A stretch of DNA of 64,000 bases from Sipunculus nudus. Taxonomy: Eukaryota > Annelida > Sipuncula > Golfingiida > Sipunculidae. Positions 1-11,740 of this stretch are shown piece after piece. The translations under genes were made by a program, and so were the position numbers. How positions within the stretch are numbered: position 1 is the stretch's first letter; each line of letters starts with the position of its first letter. Under the pieces are notes generated by a model. That model worked only from the letters and a program-made list of their open reading frames with translations, had not been told where the DNA came from and searched no databases. Where the stretch lies: positions 97,646,330 through 97,710,329 of the forward strand of contig CM049307.1 of assembly GCA_026874595.1 (NCBI GenBank), given 5' to 3'.

Positions 1-319
1 TGAGTATAGTATATTTGCCTTTTATATTTGCCTTTTATATTGTATATTTGCCTTGTATATTGTGTATTTTCACAGTATATGTGTATTTTTATCATATCAT
101 ATGTATACTACTGATATGTTCACTGCTTCCAAGGCCCTATTAGAAATCATTTCAATATGCTGATTGAGCATCCTGGTTATATCTTTGTATTATATTTACA
201 ATTTACTACATTATATAACCTCTTTGCCCTGCCCTGTTATGTTCCAGTATCGCACGTGTACCCCGACCAATCCTATTGTGCACCCGAGAACTATAGGATC
301 AGTGTCAGTCTTTCACATG
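1..319. other. AT-rich left edge, no gene seen
   Basis: The first 60 bases hold short tandem copies of a TATATTTGCCTT motif, followed by AT-rich sequence. The open frames here (for example 157-366) have no recognisable domain and run into a poly-C tract. I see no gene. Confidence 0.5.
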
Positions 320-335
320 CCCCCCCCCCCCCCCC
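320..335 (+). repeat. Poly-C tract
   Basis: A run of 16 C. Similar poly-C or poly-G runs recur through the window (38528-38542, 42484-42497, 44151-44163, 53974-53992, 55062-55075, 62286-62295, 62744-62757, 63435-63448). Confidence 0.95.
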
Positions 336-490
336 GACCCGAATCGCACAAAGCATAATCTCGTAATCTCGCAAAGTCTCGGCTTTTCAAACCACGACGT
401 TAGCTTCATTCTAACCACATTCACCTGATGATCGGGTCGAATCCCGTGAAACAGTCTGTTGTGAATTAACAGTGTTGTTTTTCTTTAGAG

Positions 491-523
<33 letters not shown>
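491..523. repeat. (TA)n microsatellite
   Basis: About 16 TA dinucleotides in a row, just outside the 3' end of the LINE remnants that begin near 586. Confidence 0.95.
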
Positions 524-524
<1 letters not shown>

Positions 525-585
525 GTTTTGGATATCTATTATTACCATAATGTACTAGTTTTGTCAAGTTTTTTACACATGTTAA

Positions 586-855
586 TTACTGACCGACATA
601 CATTGGATGCCTTTCAGACTCTCCCAATGATGCTGCTTTCGATGCTGAAGAGCTAATTTTTAGAATGTACTTGCAAAATTTATATTGCACCTTTTCAATT
701 ATTTCACATCTTTCATAGCCCCACAGTTCTGAACCATACAATAATACCGGTGTGACCATACAATCAAATTGACAAAATATCTGGCTCACTGATAAACAAC
801 TATGTTTCCCATAAAAGGTTTTTTTTATGAGAGTCACTGCTCCTTCAGTCTGCAT
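586..855 (-). pseudogene. C-terminal fragment of CR1/Jockey-like LINE (element B, 3' piece)
   Basis: This minus-strand stretch of about 89 codons contains VTPVLLYGSELWGYE followed by IIEKVQYKFCKYIL. That is the conserved segment after the reverse transcriptase of CR1/Jockey-group non-LTR retrotransposons. It does not fit the L1/Tx1-like element directly upstream on the same strand. It does fit the continuation of the CR1/Jockey-like element whose endonuclease and RT lie at 3720-5990, so I read it as the far side of an interrupted element B. The frame stops after RHPMYVGQ and I cannot follow the element below about 560. About 50 codons expected between the two B pieces are missing. Confidence 0.6.
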
Positions 856-1132
856 CGACTTTATTCAGAATAACATCCGCCACAGAGTGTAAACCTTTTT
901 CATCAAGTTTCTGATAATACAAAGATTTTTTATTGATTGTTATTTTACTATTATTCCATAATGTTTGAATAATAATATTTCTAAGTACCGTAGGTTCATT
1001 TGATACAAACTGAGACCAGCTGTTGAGTTCCTCTTTATAAAACATTGGTAAATGTTTTGGTATTCTGTTTTTGTCGAAGTTACTCCTTATATTATCTTCT
1101 CCTCCAATCTTTTTTAAATAATGGGATGGCAC
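845..1132 (-). pseudogene. C-terminal fragment of L1/Tx1-like ORF2 (element A)
   Basis: This is a minus-strand open stretch of 95 codons. The order GG..N, LP-FY-EELNSWSQF, then TLWNNSKITINKKSLYY and VADVI matches the region downstream of the RT in L1/Tx1-type ORF2 proteins. Family members normally run a few hundred residues further, and here the frame ends at KVDAD. The stop coincides with the point where element B sequence resumes, so the 3' end of A has been lost. Translation of 1140-1380 in broken frames (FIWNGK, then a frameshift into GGIRLPDI-like sequence) links this piece to the RT piece upstream. Confidence 0.6.
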
Positions 1133-1395
1133 TACCTTCCAAATGGCTTTGTATTTATTTTGGTTTATTAATTTTTTTTATCTAAATTACTCTTTGTGCT
1201 TTTATTTTACAATCAATGTCGGGTAACCTGATGCCTCCTTCATGCAAATTTCCAATTGATGTGTTGTACTTTATTTTTGGGTCTTTTTCCATTCCATATA
1301 AAGTCATGTACCGTGCTTTTTATTTTTCTTGTCGGTTGCATTAAATTTTCTACATACAATATTTTAGGAATTGCCAGCGTCTGAATAACTTGACA

Positions 1396-2091
1396 TCATC
1401 CATATATAGTTAATGTTCGCTGTCTCCATGTGTTCAATACTGTGGCCATTGCAGCTTCTTTTTTGTCAAAATTAAGTTGTCTTTGTAAATTCATGTTGTA
1501 TGAAAAATATATGCCTAATATTTTAATTGTCGTTTCTTCTAAGTTTACCCATTTAAAGTTCCCCCATGTCTGAGTTTTGTTTCTCGCTGAACCAATCCAT
1601 GCAATCTCTGACTTAGACTCATTTATACTTAGTGTAGCATACTTAGAAAGTTCAGATATCACTCTTATCAATTCTTGTAAAGATCTTACACTTTTTAGGA
1701 AGAAAGTACAATCATCCGCAAAAATGCTCTGTTTTACCTCTGTATTTCCAACATAAATTCCGTTTATATTATTCCTATTTCTAACCAAGCAGGCTAAAAT
1801 TTCAATAATAAGAATAAACATGTAACTGCTCAATGGATCACCTTGTCGGCATCCCCTGTTTAATTTAAAATATTTAGTTGTGTAGCCATTGTTAATCACG
1901 CAACTTTCAGTTTCTCTGTTTAAAAGTTTCACCCAGTCTATGTATGTCTCGGGAATTCCGAATTTCATCATTACAGTTTCTAAGAATATGTGATCGACAG
2001 AGTCGAATGCTGCCTGAAAATCTGCTGCAAATAATATACCTTGGAGGCTCTCAGTTTTAGTATATTTTAAAATGTCTGAAACTAATCTCAC
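1396..2091 (-). pseudogene. Reverse transcriptase core of element A
   Basis: This is the longest open piece of element A, 231 codons. Residues about 20-30 hold the motif A region (ADFQAAFDSVDH), about 75-85 NRGCRQGDPLSSYMF (motif B), and about 125 IFADDCTFF (motif C, the catalytic FADD). They are followed by SKSEIAWIGS and ILGIYFSYN. The next upstream piece ends at 2156 in another frame, with DQSAFISGRNI between them, so at least one frameshift separates them. It encodes cDNA synthesis at the target site in living relatives. The chain is too broken here to be functional. Confidence 0.8.
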
Positions 2092-2155
2092 ATTCTCGTT
2101 TATGTTTCTCCCGCTAATAAAAGCTGACTGATCAGGATGAATTATATTTTTAAGA

Positions 2156-2467
2156 TTAGGCTGCTAAGATTTTGCTAAGTATTTTTGTGTCGACATTCAT
2201 AAGACTAATTGGTCGCCAATTTTTCAAGTGACATATATCTTTCCCTTCTTTCGGTATAAGTGTGATGATTGACTGCCTTTGACTTTGCGACAAAAACCCA
2301 TTTTTATAGCTGAAATTGTATGAATTTATTAGATCTTCCGCTACTATATGAAAGAATTCTGAATAAAATTCATTGGGCAGTCCATCACTGCCTGGTGATT
2401 TTCTGTTTCCCATTGAATTAATAGCCTTCTGTACTTCGATGAGTGTCTTTAATTGCTGGAGTAGCAA
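2156..2467 (-). pseudogene. N-terminal RT piece of element A
   Basis: This 103-codon minus-strand stretch reads KSPGSDGLPNEFY and later LIPKEGKD..LKNWRPISLMNVD, the RT 0/1/2 motifs of L1-clade elements. It is separated from the catalytic piece by a frameshift at about 2150 and belongs to the same element. Confidence 0.8.
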
Positions 2468-3333
2468 CCTTGTTTAAATACAAGGAACATTCTTGTCGGG
2501 TCATCGACCCTCTTCTTTTATATTTGTCTTCAAAATAATAAAATATTGATTCCAAAATTTCATTTGGATCAGTTATGAGTTTATTCTCATATGAAAGCTT
2601 TCTAATATGAGTTTTAACTTTACGTGTTCTTTCAAGATTACAAAAATACCGAGTGTTCTTTTCTCCGCTTTCGTACCATGTTGCCTTTGAGCGTAATATT
2701 ATGCCTTCTGTTATATGATTATGTAATTCTTCTAAGGATTTTTTATGTATGACGTAATTCTCTCAAAGTTCTTGATCATTGTTATTACTTTGTAACTTTT
2801 TTTTCATGTATCTGTACCATTTTTTCAAGATTTTGATTTTTTTCTCTCCTTAATTTTGCTTTCTTTTTAGAATAAGCGATAGAATATTCTCTTATACGAT
2901 ATTTCAAATATTCCCATAATTGAGTATAATTATTCTGTTTATGATACTCACTTTTCCATTTTGGATAATGTGTCTCAATATCTTTTTTATATACTGTATC
3001 ATCAAGTAAACTAATGTTAAATTTCCAAGTAGACGGGCCATATTTCTCAGACTGTATTTTTGATAATGTTAGAAGTACCGCTGAGTGGTCAGAGCCTGCA
3101 CTTTGAATAATGTCGCACTTAGTTGTAAATGGCTGTTAAGTATTTGATATAAAGAAAAAATCTATAGAGTCTTCTTTGAACCAGCGGGTGTAATGTTCTC
3201 CAAGTGAAAGCTTTTATTAATGGATGCCTTACTCTGTAAATATCGCATAAATTCATTTCTTTTTTAATATTTTTTATTGTTGTAATTGATTTTATTTTTG
3301 GTTTATAATTACCTCTATCTACGTCAGGATCAC

Positions 3334-3717
3334 TTAATGAACAATTGAAATCCCCTGCCCATATAAACTGAGATTTGCCATACGTATCAGTCTTCTTGAT
3401 ATCTCTTTATAAAGTGCACTATAATATTCTATCAGTTCCGGTTCAGTATTAGGTGCGTAAGTATTTATAACTGTGAATAAATGGCCTTGTATAATACATT
3501 CCATAATAATATACCTTCCTTTTAAATCACATTTTATGTTTATCAATTTTAAGTCCAGCATTGGGGTAACTAGAGTAATAACTCCACAACTGTCTGTTCT
3601 ACCATGGGAGAAGTATATTGGCCCTCTCCACTGATACCTCCACTTATCCGCTGACAATGAAGCGCTATGCGTTTCTTGTAAACATCGTTTCAATTTGAGT
3701 ATTTTTGATTGTGCCAT
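3334..3717 (-). pseudogene. Apurinic-type endonuclease piece of element A
   Basis: This 127-codon minus-strand stretch includes LQETHS (the Mg-binding glutamate region of EEP endonucleases), a WRG-IYFSHG segment, SCGVITLV and VINTYAPN. Full domains start about 25 residues earlier with a conserved asparagine strand, which is missing. The sequence directly upstream (on the minus strand) is element B RT, so this marks the 5' junction of A. In intact elements the domain nicks target DNA. Confidence 0.7.
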
Positions 3718-3719
3718 TT

Positions 3720-5990
3720 CTCTATTCTTTTTAATGAACTCCCGTGTCTAAAAACCATAATTTTTGTCATTCCTAAATTAACTTATAAGCCATAATTGAC
3801 AAAAAAAACTTGCAACTGGTTTATTTGTCCTTGGAGACTTCCTGTTATATCGCTGAAGCATACTTAATCATCAGCGTACATTAATGTCATTAAGTTTGGC
3901 ATATATTCATCAATATTTATACCATGACAATTTGATTCATTAATTTGTTCATAAAATTCATATATAAAAAAAGAAAACAGAAGGGAACTCACCATTCACC
4001 CTGGTCGAGTTCCGTTAGTACATTCAAAATAATCTGTTAATCCTTCCTCTGTAAAAACACATGATTTCATTGAATATATATTGACTGAATTGCCTGTAAG
4101 AGTTTACCCTTTTTCACCACACCACAATTAATCATGTTGTATCCTATCAAAAGCAGTTGAAAAATCAATAAATGTGTTATAAAACCTTCTTTTCTTATTT
4201 GTTAAATATATCTGCACAAAACCCATTAAAGAAAATGTATGGTCTACTATTGGATAACTTTTCCTATAGCCAACTTGTGCTTCGCATAATAATCCAGCTT
4301 GATCAACATAATTTTGAATTCTGTGTGCCAATATTTTTGTAAATAGTTTACCCACGGTATTAAGTAATGAAATACCTCTATTATTTTTGAGGATCTAAGG
4401 TGGAAGCCTTTTTGTAAATTGGTACAATAAATGCTTTGCTCCAAGAGGCTGGGAAAAATCCATTTTCTAATACACTATTAAATAATTCAATATATGAGAC
4501 GATATGTGACTATATATATCTTTCAATATATCTACCGTTATCCCGTCAGGCCCCGGGGCCTATCCTATTTCATTTCATTTATGTACTTTCTGTACTTCAC
4601 ATGGTGTTATCAGTCTACCAAGCTCTGTATCATTTACATTTTATAATACATTTTTTAAATATTCAAGAATTTGATTCTTAAACTAATAATTAATTTAAGT
4701 GTTGATGAATTCAAAAGTTCCTTACCAACGGACCGCTTCTACTGTTGTAACAATTTTCTTTTTATTTAAAAATTTCATGTTTTTCCACATGGAATCAGTG
4801 TTTTTTGGACCTATCACCTTTTACACCTCTGAGGCTTGGATGTTGCCTTCTTTTCTTCACATAACTTTTTAAACCTCTGTTTTGATTGTTAATAATTAAG
4901 TAAGTCGCCATCTGATATTGTACATCTATGCTTATGCAAAGCTATATATTTTTCATTTTTCCAAAATTCACATTCTTTGTCCCATCATTTTGGTTGCTTT
5001 AGTTTCATGTTGTCTCGGAGGTTTTGTTTATTTCTGTAGGATATATTTTAATAAATACTAACCAATGGTTCACTTGCTTTGTCGGGATGTGTTTCTAAGG
5101 TTTCATTAAATGTGTTGAAAAGTAACGCACATTCTATTTGTTCTAATGATTTTGAAATATTTGTTTTATCTTCATCAGTCTGATAAAATTTTACCAATTT
5201 TGTCAGTCTTCACATATATTCATTGGTCTGATAATATTAGGTGAACAGCTTAAAGGAAAGTGATCGAACAGAATATCTGATAATACACAGGATCTCATCT
5301 ATCTTATGAAGTGGACAACTTCTGACAATTACATAATCAACTAAACTGCTACAAAAAGGACATAATAAAACATATAATTAAGTCTCCTGGTATATCTGAT
5401 ATATCTGTTATATTTACAGTTTTAGCATTAAAATCACCAAGGAGAATTAAATTAAATTCATCAAATTCTGCTAAAGTATCTACCAAAAAATTTTCCAGCC
5501 TGTTGATACCATTTATCTCATCTTCATCCTAATTGAATGATGAACCTGCTGGCGCAATATAGCAGCAAACTATGGCCAAATCGTTATCTTCACTAATTAA
5601 GGTACCATCCGTAATCAATATGATGATATCTGCATACTTATTAATATTCTTTAGCATACCCTTTAATTTCTGTTGCACGTAAACTAAGACCCCTCCTCTC
5701 CCTGTACTCTTCCTGACCTTCCATAACCATAGTACCCTTGGAATGCATCAGAAAATTCATCATCCGTGGTTGCCTATGTCTCAGTGATACATACAATACT
5801 GTGATTATTTATCAATTCTTTAACTTCTACTGATTTAATTTTGTTCTTAAGTCCATGTGCATTCCATGTTGCTTGTGTTATTACATCTATTTGACAGTTT
5901 TCATCATCATCAGGATTATTAATATTACTAGATGTGGTCGGACAATGGTCCTCAAAGGGGCCAACATTTCTGCTAGTGCTGGACTAGTTT
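3720..5990 (-). mobile_element. CR1/Jockey-like non-LTR retrotransposon, decayed (element B, 5' piece)
   Basis: Read on the minus strand from 5990, broken frames give an endonuclease start (WNAHGLKNKI, then CITET followed by a stop, about 5870-5780), GRGGVLVYVQQKLKG (about 5705-5650), IVCCYIAPAGS (about 5580-5535) and LLGDFNAKT (about 5440-5415). RT follows with PGPDGITVDILKDI (about 4550-4510), KLFTKILAHRIQ and FIDFSTAFDRI (4355-4128) and a YADD catalytic box followed at once by a stop (about 3882-3867). Next come VNLGMTKIMVF and RHGSSLKRIEKW (to about 3715). Multiple stops and frameshifts show a dead copy. The same family continues at 855-586 beyond element A. Confidence 0.7.
4128..4355 (-). 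pseudogene. Central RT piece of element B
   Basis: These 75 open codons cover KLFTKILAHRIQNYVDQAG, VGYRKSYPIVDHTFSL and FIDFSTAFDRIQHD. This is the RT stretch up to motif A of CR1/Jockey-group elements. It shows no L1-type residues and so differs from element A. Confidence 0.75.
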
Positions 5991-6109
5991 ACATATGGGT
6001 GAAAAATTTACTTTAAGTTATAACAAACAGAAACAGGTTTTTATCCATATGCATGAGGGAAAAAATCCTACTGGTTCAAATGATATTAAAGAAGATATGT
6101 CTGAAATAA

Positions 6110-6765
6110 TGTGTGCAATCGAAAATCACGGATTGTAGTCTGTTGGCCATATTTGATATTGAGCAAGTCTGTATTTCAATAATTCAGAAGCCCTCATAGG
6201 CACCAATGATCCCTGTGAATTTAAGAAAGATCCAGCATATTTTTGCGAAAGATAATCGGCGATAGTGTTCTGGTGGCCAAATTGGAATTCTGACAGGTCT
6301 GCAATTCGATAGAGATGGAGCCCTTATAGGTACCAATCTTCTCTGTGTAAATGGGATAGATCAAGCTTGTTCTTGTTGAGATATCGCACTTAAAAGAATA
6401 TCTCCAATTGTGCTCTGGGAGCCATATTGGAATTCCGACAGGTCTGTTATTGAAAAGGGATTGAGTCCGCATAGGCACCACTGATCCCTGAGAAAACGAT
6501 AAAGATCAAGCATGTTCTTGTTGAGATATCCGGTGCGAAAGAAAATCACCCATTATGATCTGGTGGCCATATTGGAATTCCGACAAGTCTGTAATTCAAT
6601 AGGTCTGAAGCCCTAGTATGTACCAATCATCCCTGTGAATTTGGGTAAGCTGAACTATGTTGTTGTTGTTATCATGTGCGAAAGAAAATCAGCGATTGGG
6701 CTGTGGCCATATTGGAATTCTGACAGGTTTGTAATTCAATAGGCCTAGAGCCCTCATATGAACAG
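6110..6765. repeat. Degenerate ~145-bp tandem repeat (about 4.5 copies)
   Basis: The phrase GGCCATATTGGAATTC or a close variant recurs near 6272, 6417, 6563 and 6702, and a more decayed copy near 6140, giving spacings of about 140-147 bp. Within each unit the order is the same: GGCCATATTGG..., GACAGGTCTGTAATTCAATAG, GCCCTCATAGGTACCA, ATCCCTGTGAATTTG, TGTTCTTGTTGAGATATC, GCGAAAGAAAATC. Copies are clearly diverged. Short open frames at 6221-6549 are accidents of the repeat. Confidence 0.85.
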
Positions 6766-8998
6766 GAAAAGTAGACAGGCAGAGTTCCGAAACATTTTTA
6801 CTGAATAATTAACTTACTCTTTAGTAGGCTGATTGACAAACCTAAATAGTTATAATTATATCCATGTAATAATTCATGCTGTCACCATACCCTTTATTTA
6901 GTTAATTATTCAATTAACGGTAAGCCTACATTTGTGATAATTTACATGAAACATGTGTGCGATATATACTTCTTAACAAAATTAAAAAGGCGTGTTAAAT
7001 CGCGTTAGTCCTGCACAATTCTTGATAAATAAATGCAACCTGCTCCATTATAATTATTGCAGATCGCTTGTTAAACTGAATTAAATTCATTTCAAAGTAA
7101 AGTTTGAGCATCAGCAGACTTCTTTATTCCATGTGCTGCAAAATAAAGGCCTTTATCGAACACTTTTAGATTAGACATTATTTATCAATTGTTTAATTTA
7201 TTCATCGGTACCCCTAAAGTAATTGCAGGATCCACCGCTGAAATACCATGAATATTTCGAGGAACTATTTCTTAAATGAAAGCCAGTGTACAATACTACA
7301 ATTGTACCAAATTTGGTACTTTTATCACAATTTGAACAATTTTTCCCAGCCGCCGCACTAGTTTAGGCCCAGTCGTCAGAGATTACAACACAACGTCATA
7401 ATAGTAAGAAACCATAAGGGTTTAACCCGAAGACACTGAAAGACTGCTCCGTAGAGGCCAGTGTACGGTATGAGCGGGATAATCTGCCCCGTTTTACTGA
7501 GCTTTATGTTTGTCTGATGCACGAGGATAGACACGCAGGCACAAAGATACTTGAATGGTCCCCCACTCGAATGGTATAATACCGGAAATTTATGACATTA
7601 GTGATGACATATAACCACCAGAACTTGGTAAGAGTCCCTTTTAATCAAGATTCCTTCTTTTACCTGCTGGCATGGCAACGTTTGTACAATTAACAAAGCT
7701 TGCTTATTGAACTTGCAGGTCCAGAACAATGCATGAATTTTTCCGTATGATACATGTGTGAAGAAAAATAAATTCATTCATTAAGAAAATGTCCTTTTCT
7801 CAATGGTATAGTTCAACATCATATGCTTGAGTTAAAATATTTTCTGAAAGATTCGAGGAAAAAGTGATAAATACCATTTTGCCGCATAGAAAACATGCTG
7901 CCAAAGGTCGCAGCACTTACACCGTGCATGCAAACATCAGAAATAAATGTAATAAAATCTAACAATGTTCAAAAGAGAAATGGCATTGAAATTTCACACT
8001 AAAATGATACAATTTAATCCTTGTTCATTTACATTCCTTGCCCTCGGCACTTTTTTAAATAAATATATAAATTCATCCTTATTCACTTCTCCCTGCTCTA
8101 AGGAATTGTGGTATACAAATTAAAGGCTAGATTTTCCATATTTATTCATTTATCGTGACAACAGTGCAAAAGACTTTCTGGATTGACAGGATTAAGAAGG
8201 CGCCATGCGCAGGCAAAATCTCTTGGGAGTCACGTGATCATTATGTCTGCCAATCTGATAATGATTGGTGTCGCGGTTCTCGCGGATAATAGGTATGAGG
8301 TTGACACCTTATATGGACACATGTGAATTCATAAAATTTTGTAATCAAGATGGAAGAGTAGCGTTGAAACGTGGGATTATTTTTTTGTTGTTGTAAAGAA
8401 TTCCATTCAATTTTGAATTTTAGTCCATATTACAGACAAAACGGAAGAAAAATTGAAAGGCCTTTTAGGATAACGGAAAGTAACTATATATAGATGGCGC
8501 TGGTTAAACTCACATACCAGTTACATACATGTCAGCAAAATGTGTGTATAATTTGGTGAAGTAAGCAGCAGGGGTTTCAGAGATATTTGTATACGGAGGG
8601 GCGGGACGGACTGATTCAGGCGGATCCTTTTAGAAACCCTTCCTTTTACGAAAGGGAGACTGATACTTATAGAGGGCTTCATGTAAGTATCATGTAAGTC
8701 TTCAAATTCATAAGAAATCCCATCCCTTGCTTTGGGCTTTATTACATACACATACGATTTCTAAACAGTTTTCGAACAACGCATTAAATTATATAGTATC
8801 GTTCTTTTGTAAACAAATTGAAAAAGAGTTACAACAAATATGACAGATCATGTCACACACGTGTATCTAATTGCTAGAAATGGATTAAAGTGCTAGATAT
8901 TAAATTGAAAGGAATTAAAATACATCAGAGGTCACAAAAATGAATGATTACGCAATTTACCTTTTATAAGTTTACTTACATAAAAGAATAATAAAACG
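6766..8998. other. Intergenic, no gene recognised
   Basis: This is AT-rich unique-looking sequence. The best open frame (8521-8751, minus, 76 codons) has no motif I recognise, and nothing around it looks like splice-supported coding. I see no repeat family or RNA gene. Confidence 0.5.
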
Positions 8999-9166
8999 CA
9001 TCTCAAATCATACCAGACCAGACAGTGTGTTGATGAGTTGAGTTCATCTCAAATCATACCATTCCTGTCAGTGTCTTGATGAGGTGAGTTCATCTCAAAT
9101 CATTCCATTCCAGTCAGTGTGTTGATGAGTTGAGTTCATCTCAAATCATACCATTCCCGTCAGTCT

Positions 9167-11740
9167 GTTGATGAGTTAAGTTGATCACAAATTATACCAT
9201 TCCAGTCAGCGTTTTGATGAGTTGAGATCATCTCAAATCATACCATTCCAGTCAGCGTGTTGATGAGTTCAGTTCATCTCAAATAATTCCATTCCAGTCA
9301 GCGTTTTGATGAGTTGAGTTCATCTCAAATCATACCATTTCAGTCAGTGTGTTGATGAGTTCAGTTCATCTCAAATTTTACCATTCCAGTCAGCTTGTTG
9401 ATGAGTTCAGTTCATCTCAAATAATTCCATTCCAGTCAGCGTTTTGATGAGTTGAGTTCATCTCAAATCATACCATTTCAGTCAGCGTGTTGATGAGTTC
9501 AGTTCATCTCAAATAATTCCATTCCAGTCAGCGTTTTGATGAGTTGAGTTCATCTCAAATCATACCATTTCAGTCAGTGTGTTGATGAGTTCAGTTCATC
9601 TCAAATTTTACCATTCCAGTCAGCTTGTTGATGAGTTCAGTTCATCTCAAATAATTCCATTCCAGTCAGCGTTTTGATGAGTTGAGTTCATCTCAAATCA
9701 TACCATTTCAGTCAGCGTGTTGATGAGTTCAGTTCATCTCAAATAATTCCATTCCAGTCAGCGTTTTGATGAGTTGAGTTTATCTCAAATCATACCATTT
9801 CAGTCAGCGTTTTGATGAGTTGAGTTCATCTCAAATCATACCATTCCAGTCAGCGTGTTGATGAGTTCAGTTCATCTCAAATTTTACCATTCCAGTCAGC
9901 TTGTTGATGAGTTCAGTTCATCTCAAATAATTCCATTCCAGTCAGCGTTTTGATGAGTTGAGTTCATCTCAAATTATACCATTCCAGTCAGCGTGTTGAT
10001 GAGTATAGTTCATTGCAAATCATACCATTCCAGTCAGCGTGTTGATGAGTTGAGTTCATCTCAAATTTTACCATTCCAGTCAGCTTGTTATTGAGTTGAG
10101 TTCATCTCAAATCATACAATTCCAGTAAGTGTGTTGATGAGTTAAGTTGATATCAAATTATACCATTCCCGTCAGTCTGTTGTTGAGTTAAGTTGATCTC
10201 AAATTATACCATTCCAGTCAGCGTGTTGATGAGTTGAGTTCATCTCAGATCATACCATTCCGTCAGTCTGTTGATGAGTTAAGTTTATCACAAATTATAC
10301 CATTCCAGTCAGCGTGTTGATGAGTTGAGTTCATCTCAAATCATACCATTCCATTCAGTGTGATGATGAGTTCAGTTCATCTCAAATAATTCCATTCCAG
10401 TCAGCGTTTTGATGAGTTGAGTTCATCTCAAATCATACCATTCCAGTCAGCGTGTTGATGAGTTAAGTTGATCACAAATTATACCATTCCAGTCAGCGTT
10501 TTGATGAGTTGAGATCATCTCAAATCATACCATTCCAGTCAGCGTGTTGATGAGTTCAGTTCATCTCAAATAATTCCATTCCAGTCAGCGTTTTGATGAG
10601 TTGAGTTCATCTCAAATCATACCATTTCAGTCAGTGTGTTGATGAGTTCAGTTCATCTCAAATTTTACCATTCCAGTCAGCTTGTTGATGAGTTCAGTTC
10701 ATCTCAAATAATTCCATTCCAGTCAGCGTTTTGATGAGTTGAGTTCATCTCAAATCATACCATTTCAGTCAGCGTGTTGATGAGTTCAGTTCATCTCAAA
10801 TAATTCCATTCCAGTCAGCGTTTTGATGAGTTGAGTTCATCTCAAATCATACCATTTCAGTCAGTGTGTTGATGAGTTCAGTTCATCTCAAATTTTACCA
10901 TTCCAGTCAGCTTGTTGATGAGTTCAGTTCATCTCAAATAATTCCATTCCAGTCAGCGTTTTGATGAGTTGAGTTCATCTCAAATCATACCATTTCAGTC
11001 AGCGTGTTGATGAGTTCAGTTCATCTCAAATAATTCCATTCCAGTCAGCGTTTTGATGAGTTGAGTTTATCTCAAATCATACCATTTCAGTCAGCGTTTT
11101 GATGAGTTGAGTTCATCTCAAATCATACCATTCCAGTCAGCGTGTTGATGAGTTCAGTTCATCTCAAATTTTACCATTCCAGTCAGCTTGTTGATGAGTT
11201 CAGTTCATCTCAAATAATTCCATTCCAGTCAGCGTTTTGATGAGTTGAGTTCATCTCAAATTATACCATTCCAGTCAGCGTGTTGATGAGTATAGTTCAT
11301 TGCAAATCATACCATTCCAGTCAGCGTGTTGATGAGTTGAGTTCATCTCAAATTTTACCATTCCAGTCAGCTTGTTATTGAGTTGAGTTCATCTCAAATC
11401 ATACAATTCCAGTAAGTGTGTTGATGAGTTAAGTTGATATCAAATTATACCATTCCCGTCAGTCTGTTGTTGAGTTAAGTTGATCTCAAATTATACCATT
11501 CCAGTCAGCGTGTTGATGAGTTGAGTTCATCTCAGATCATACCATTCCGTCAGTCTGTTGATGAGTTAAGTTTATCACAAATTATACCATTCCAGTCAGC
11601 GTGTTGATGAGTTGAGTTCATCTCAAATCATACCATTCCATTCAGTGTGATGATGAGTTCAGTTCATCTCAAATAATTCCATTCCAGTCAGCGTTTTGAT
11701 GAGTTGAGTTCATCTCAAATCATACCATTCCAGTCAGCGT
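9167..11740. repeat. Higher-order tandem duplication inside the satellite, 2 x 1,287 bp
   Basis: The block 9167-10453 is repeated at 10454-11740. The phrase TTGATCACAA at 9181 recurs at 10468, an offset of 1,287 bases (28 units minus one base, explained by a one-base deletion in CATTCCGTCAG). The lines compared by eye match base for base. The copies diverge again at about 11750 (GAGTAGAGTTTATC). Confidence 0.85.

Larger units (their letters stand above)
848..3717 (-). mobile_element. L1/Tx1-like non-LTR retrotransposon, decayed (element A)
   Basis: On the minus strand, in the expected order, are: an APE-type endonuclease piece (3717-3334, with LQETHS, SCGVITL and NTYAPN); a degraded linker (about 3180-2470); RT pieces with KSPGSDGLPNEFY and LKNWRPISLMN (2467-2156), DQSAFISGRNI (about 2150-2100), AAFDSVDH and the catalytic FADD (2091-1396, FADD near 1720-1709); and the post-RT domain (1132-848). 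Frameshifts and stops break it into at least four frames, so it is dead. The endonuclease lacks its N-terminal strand, so the copy is truncated at 5', and its 3' UTR and tail are absent. The L1/Tx1 assignment rests on the post-RT motifs. The clade could be refined by a phylogeny. Confidence 0.75.
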
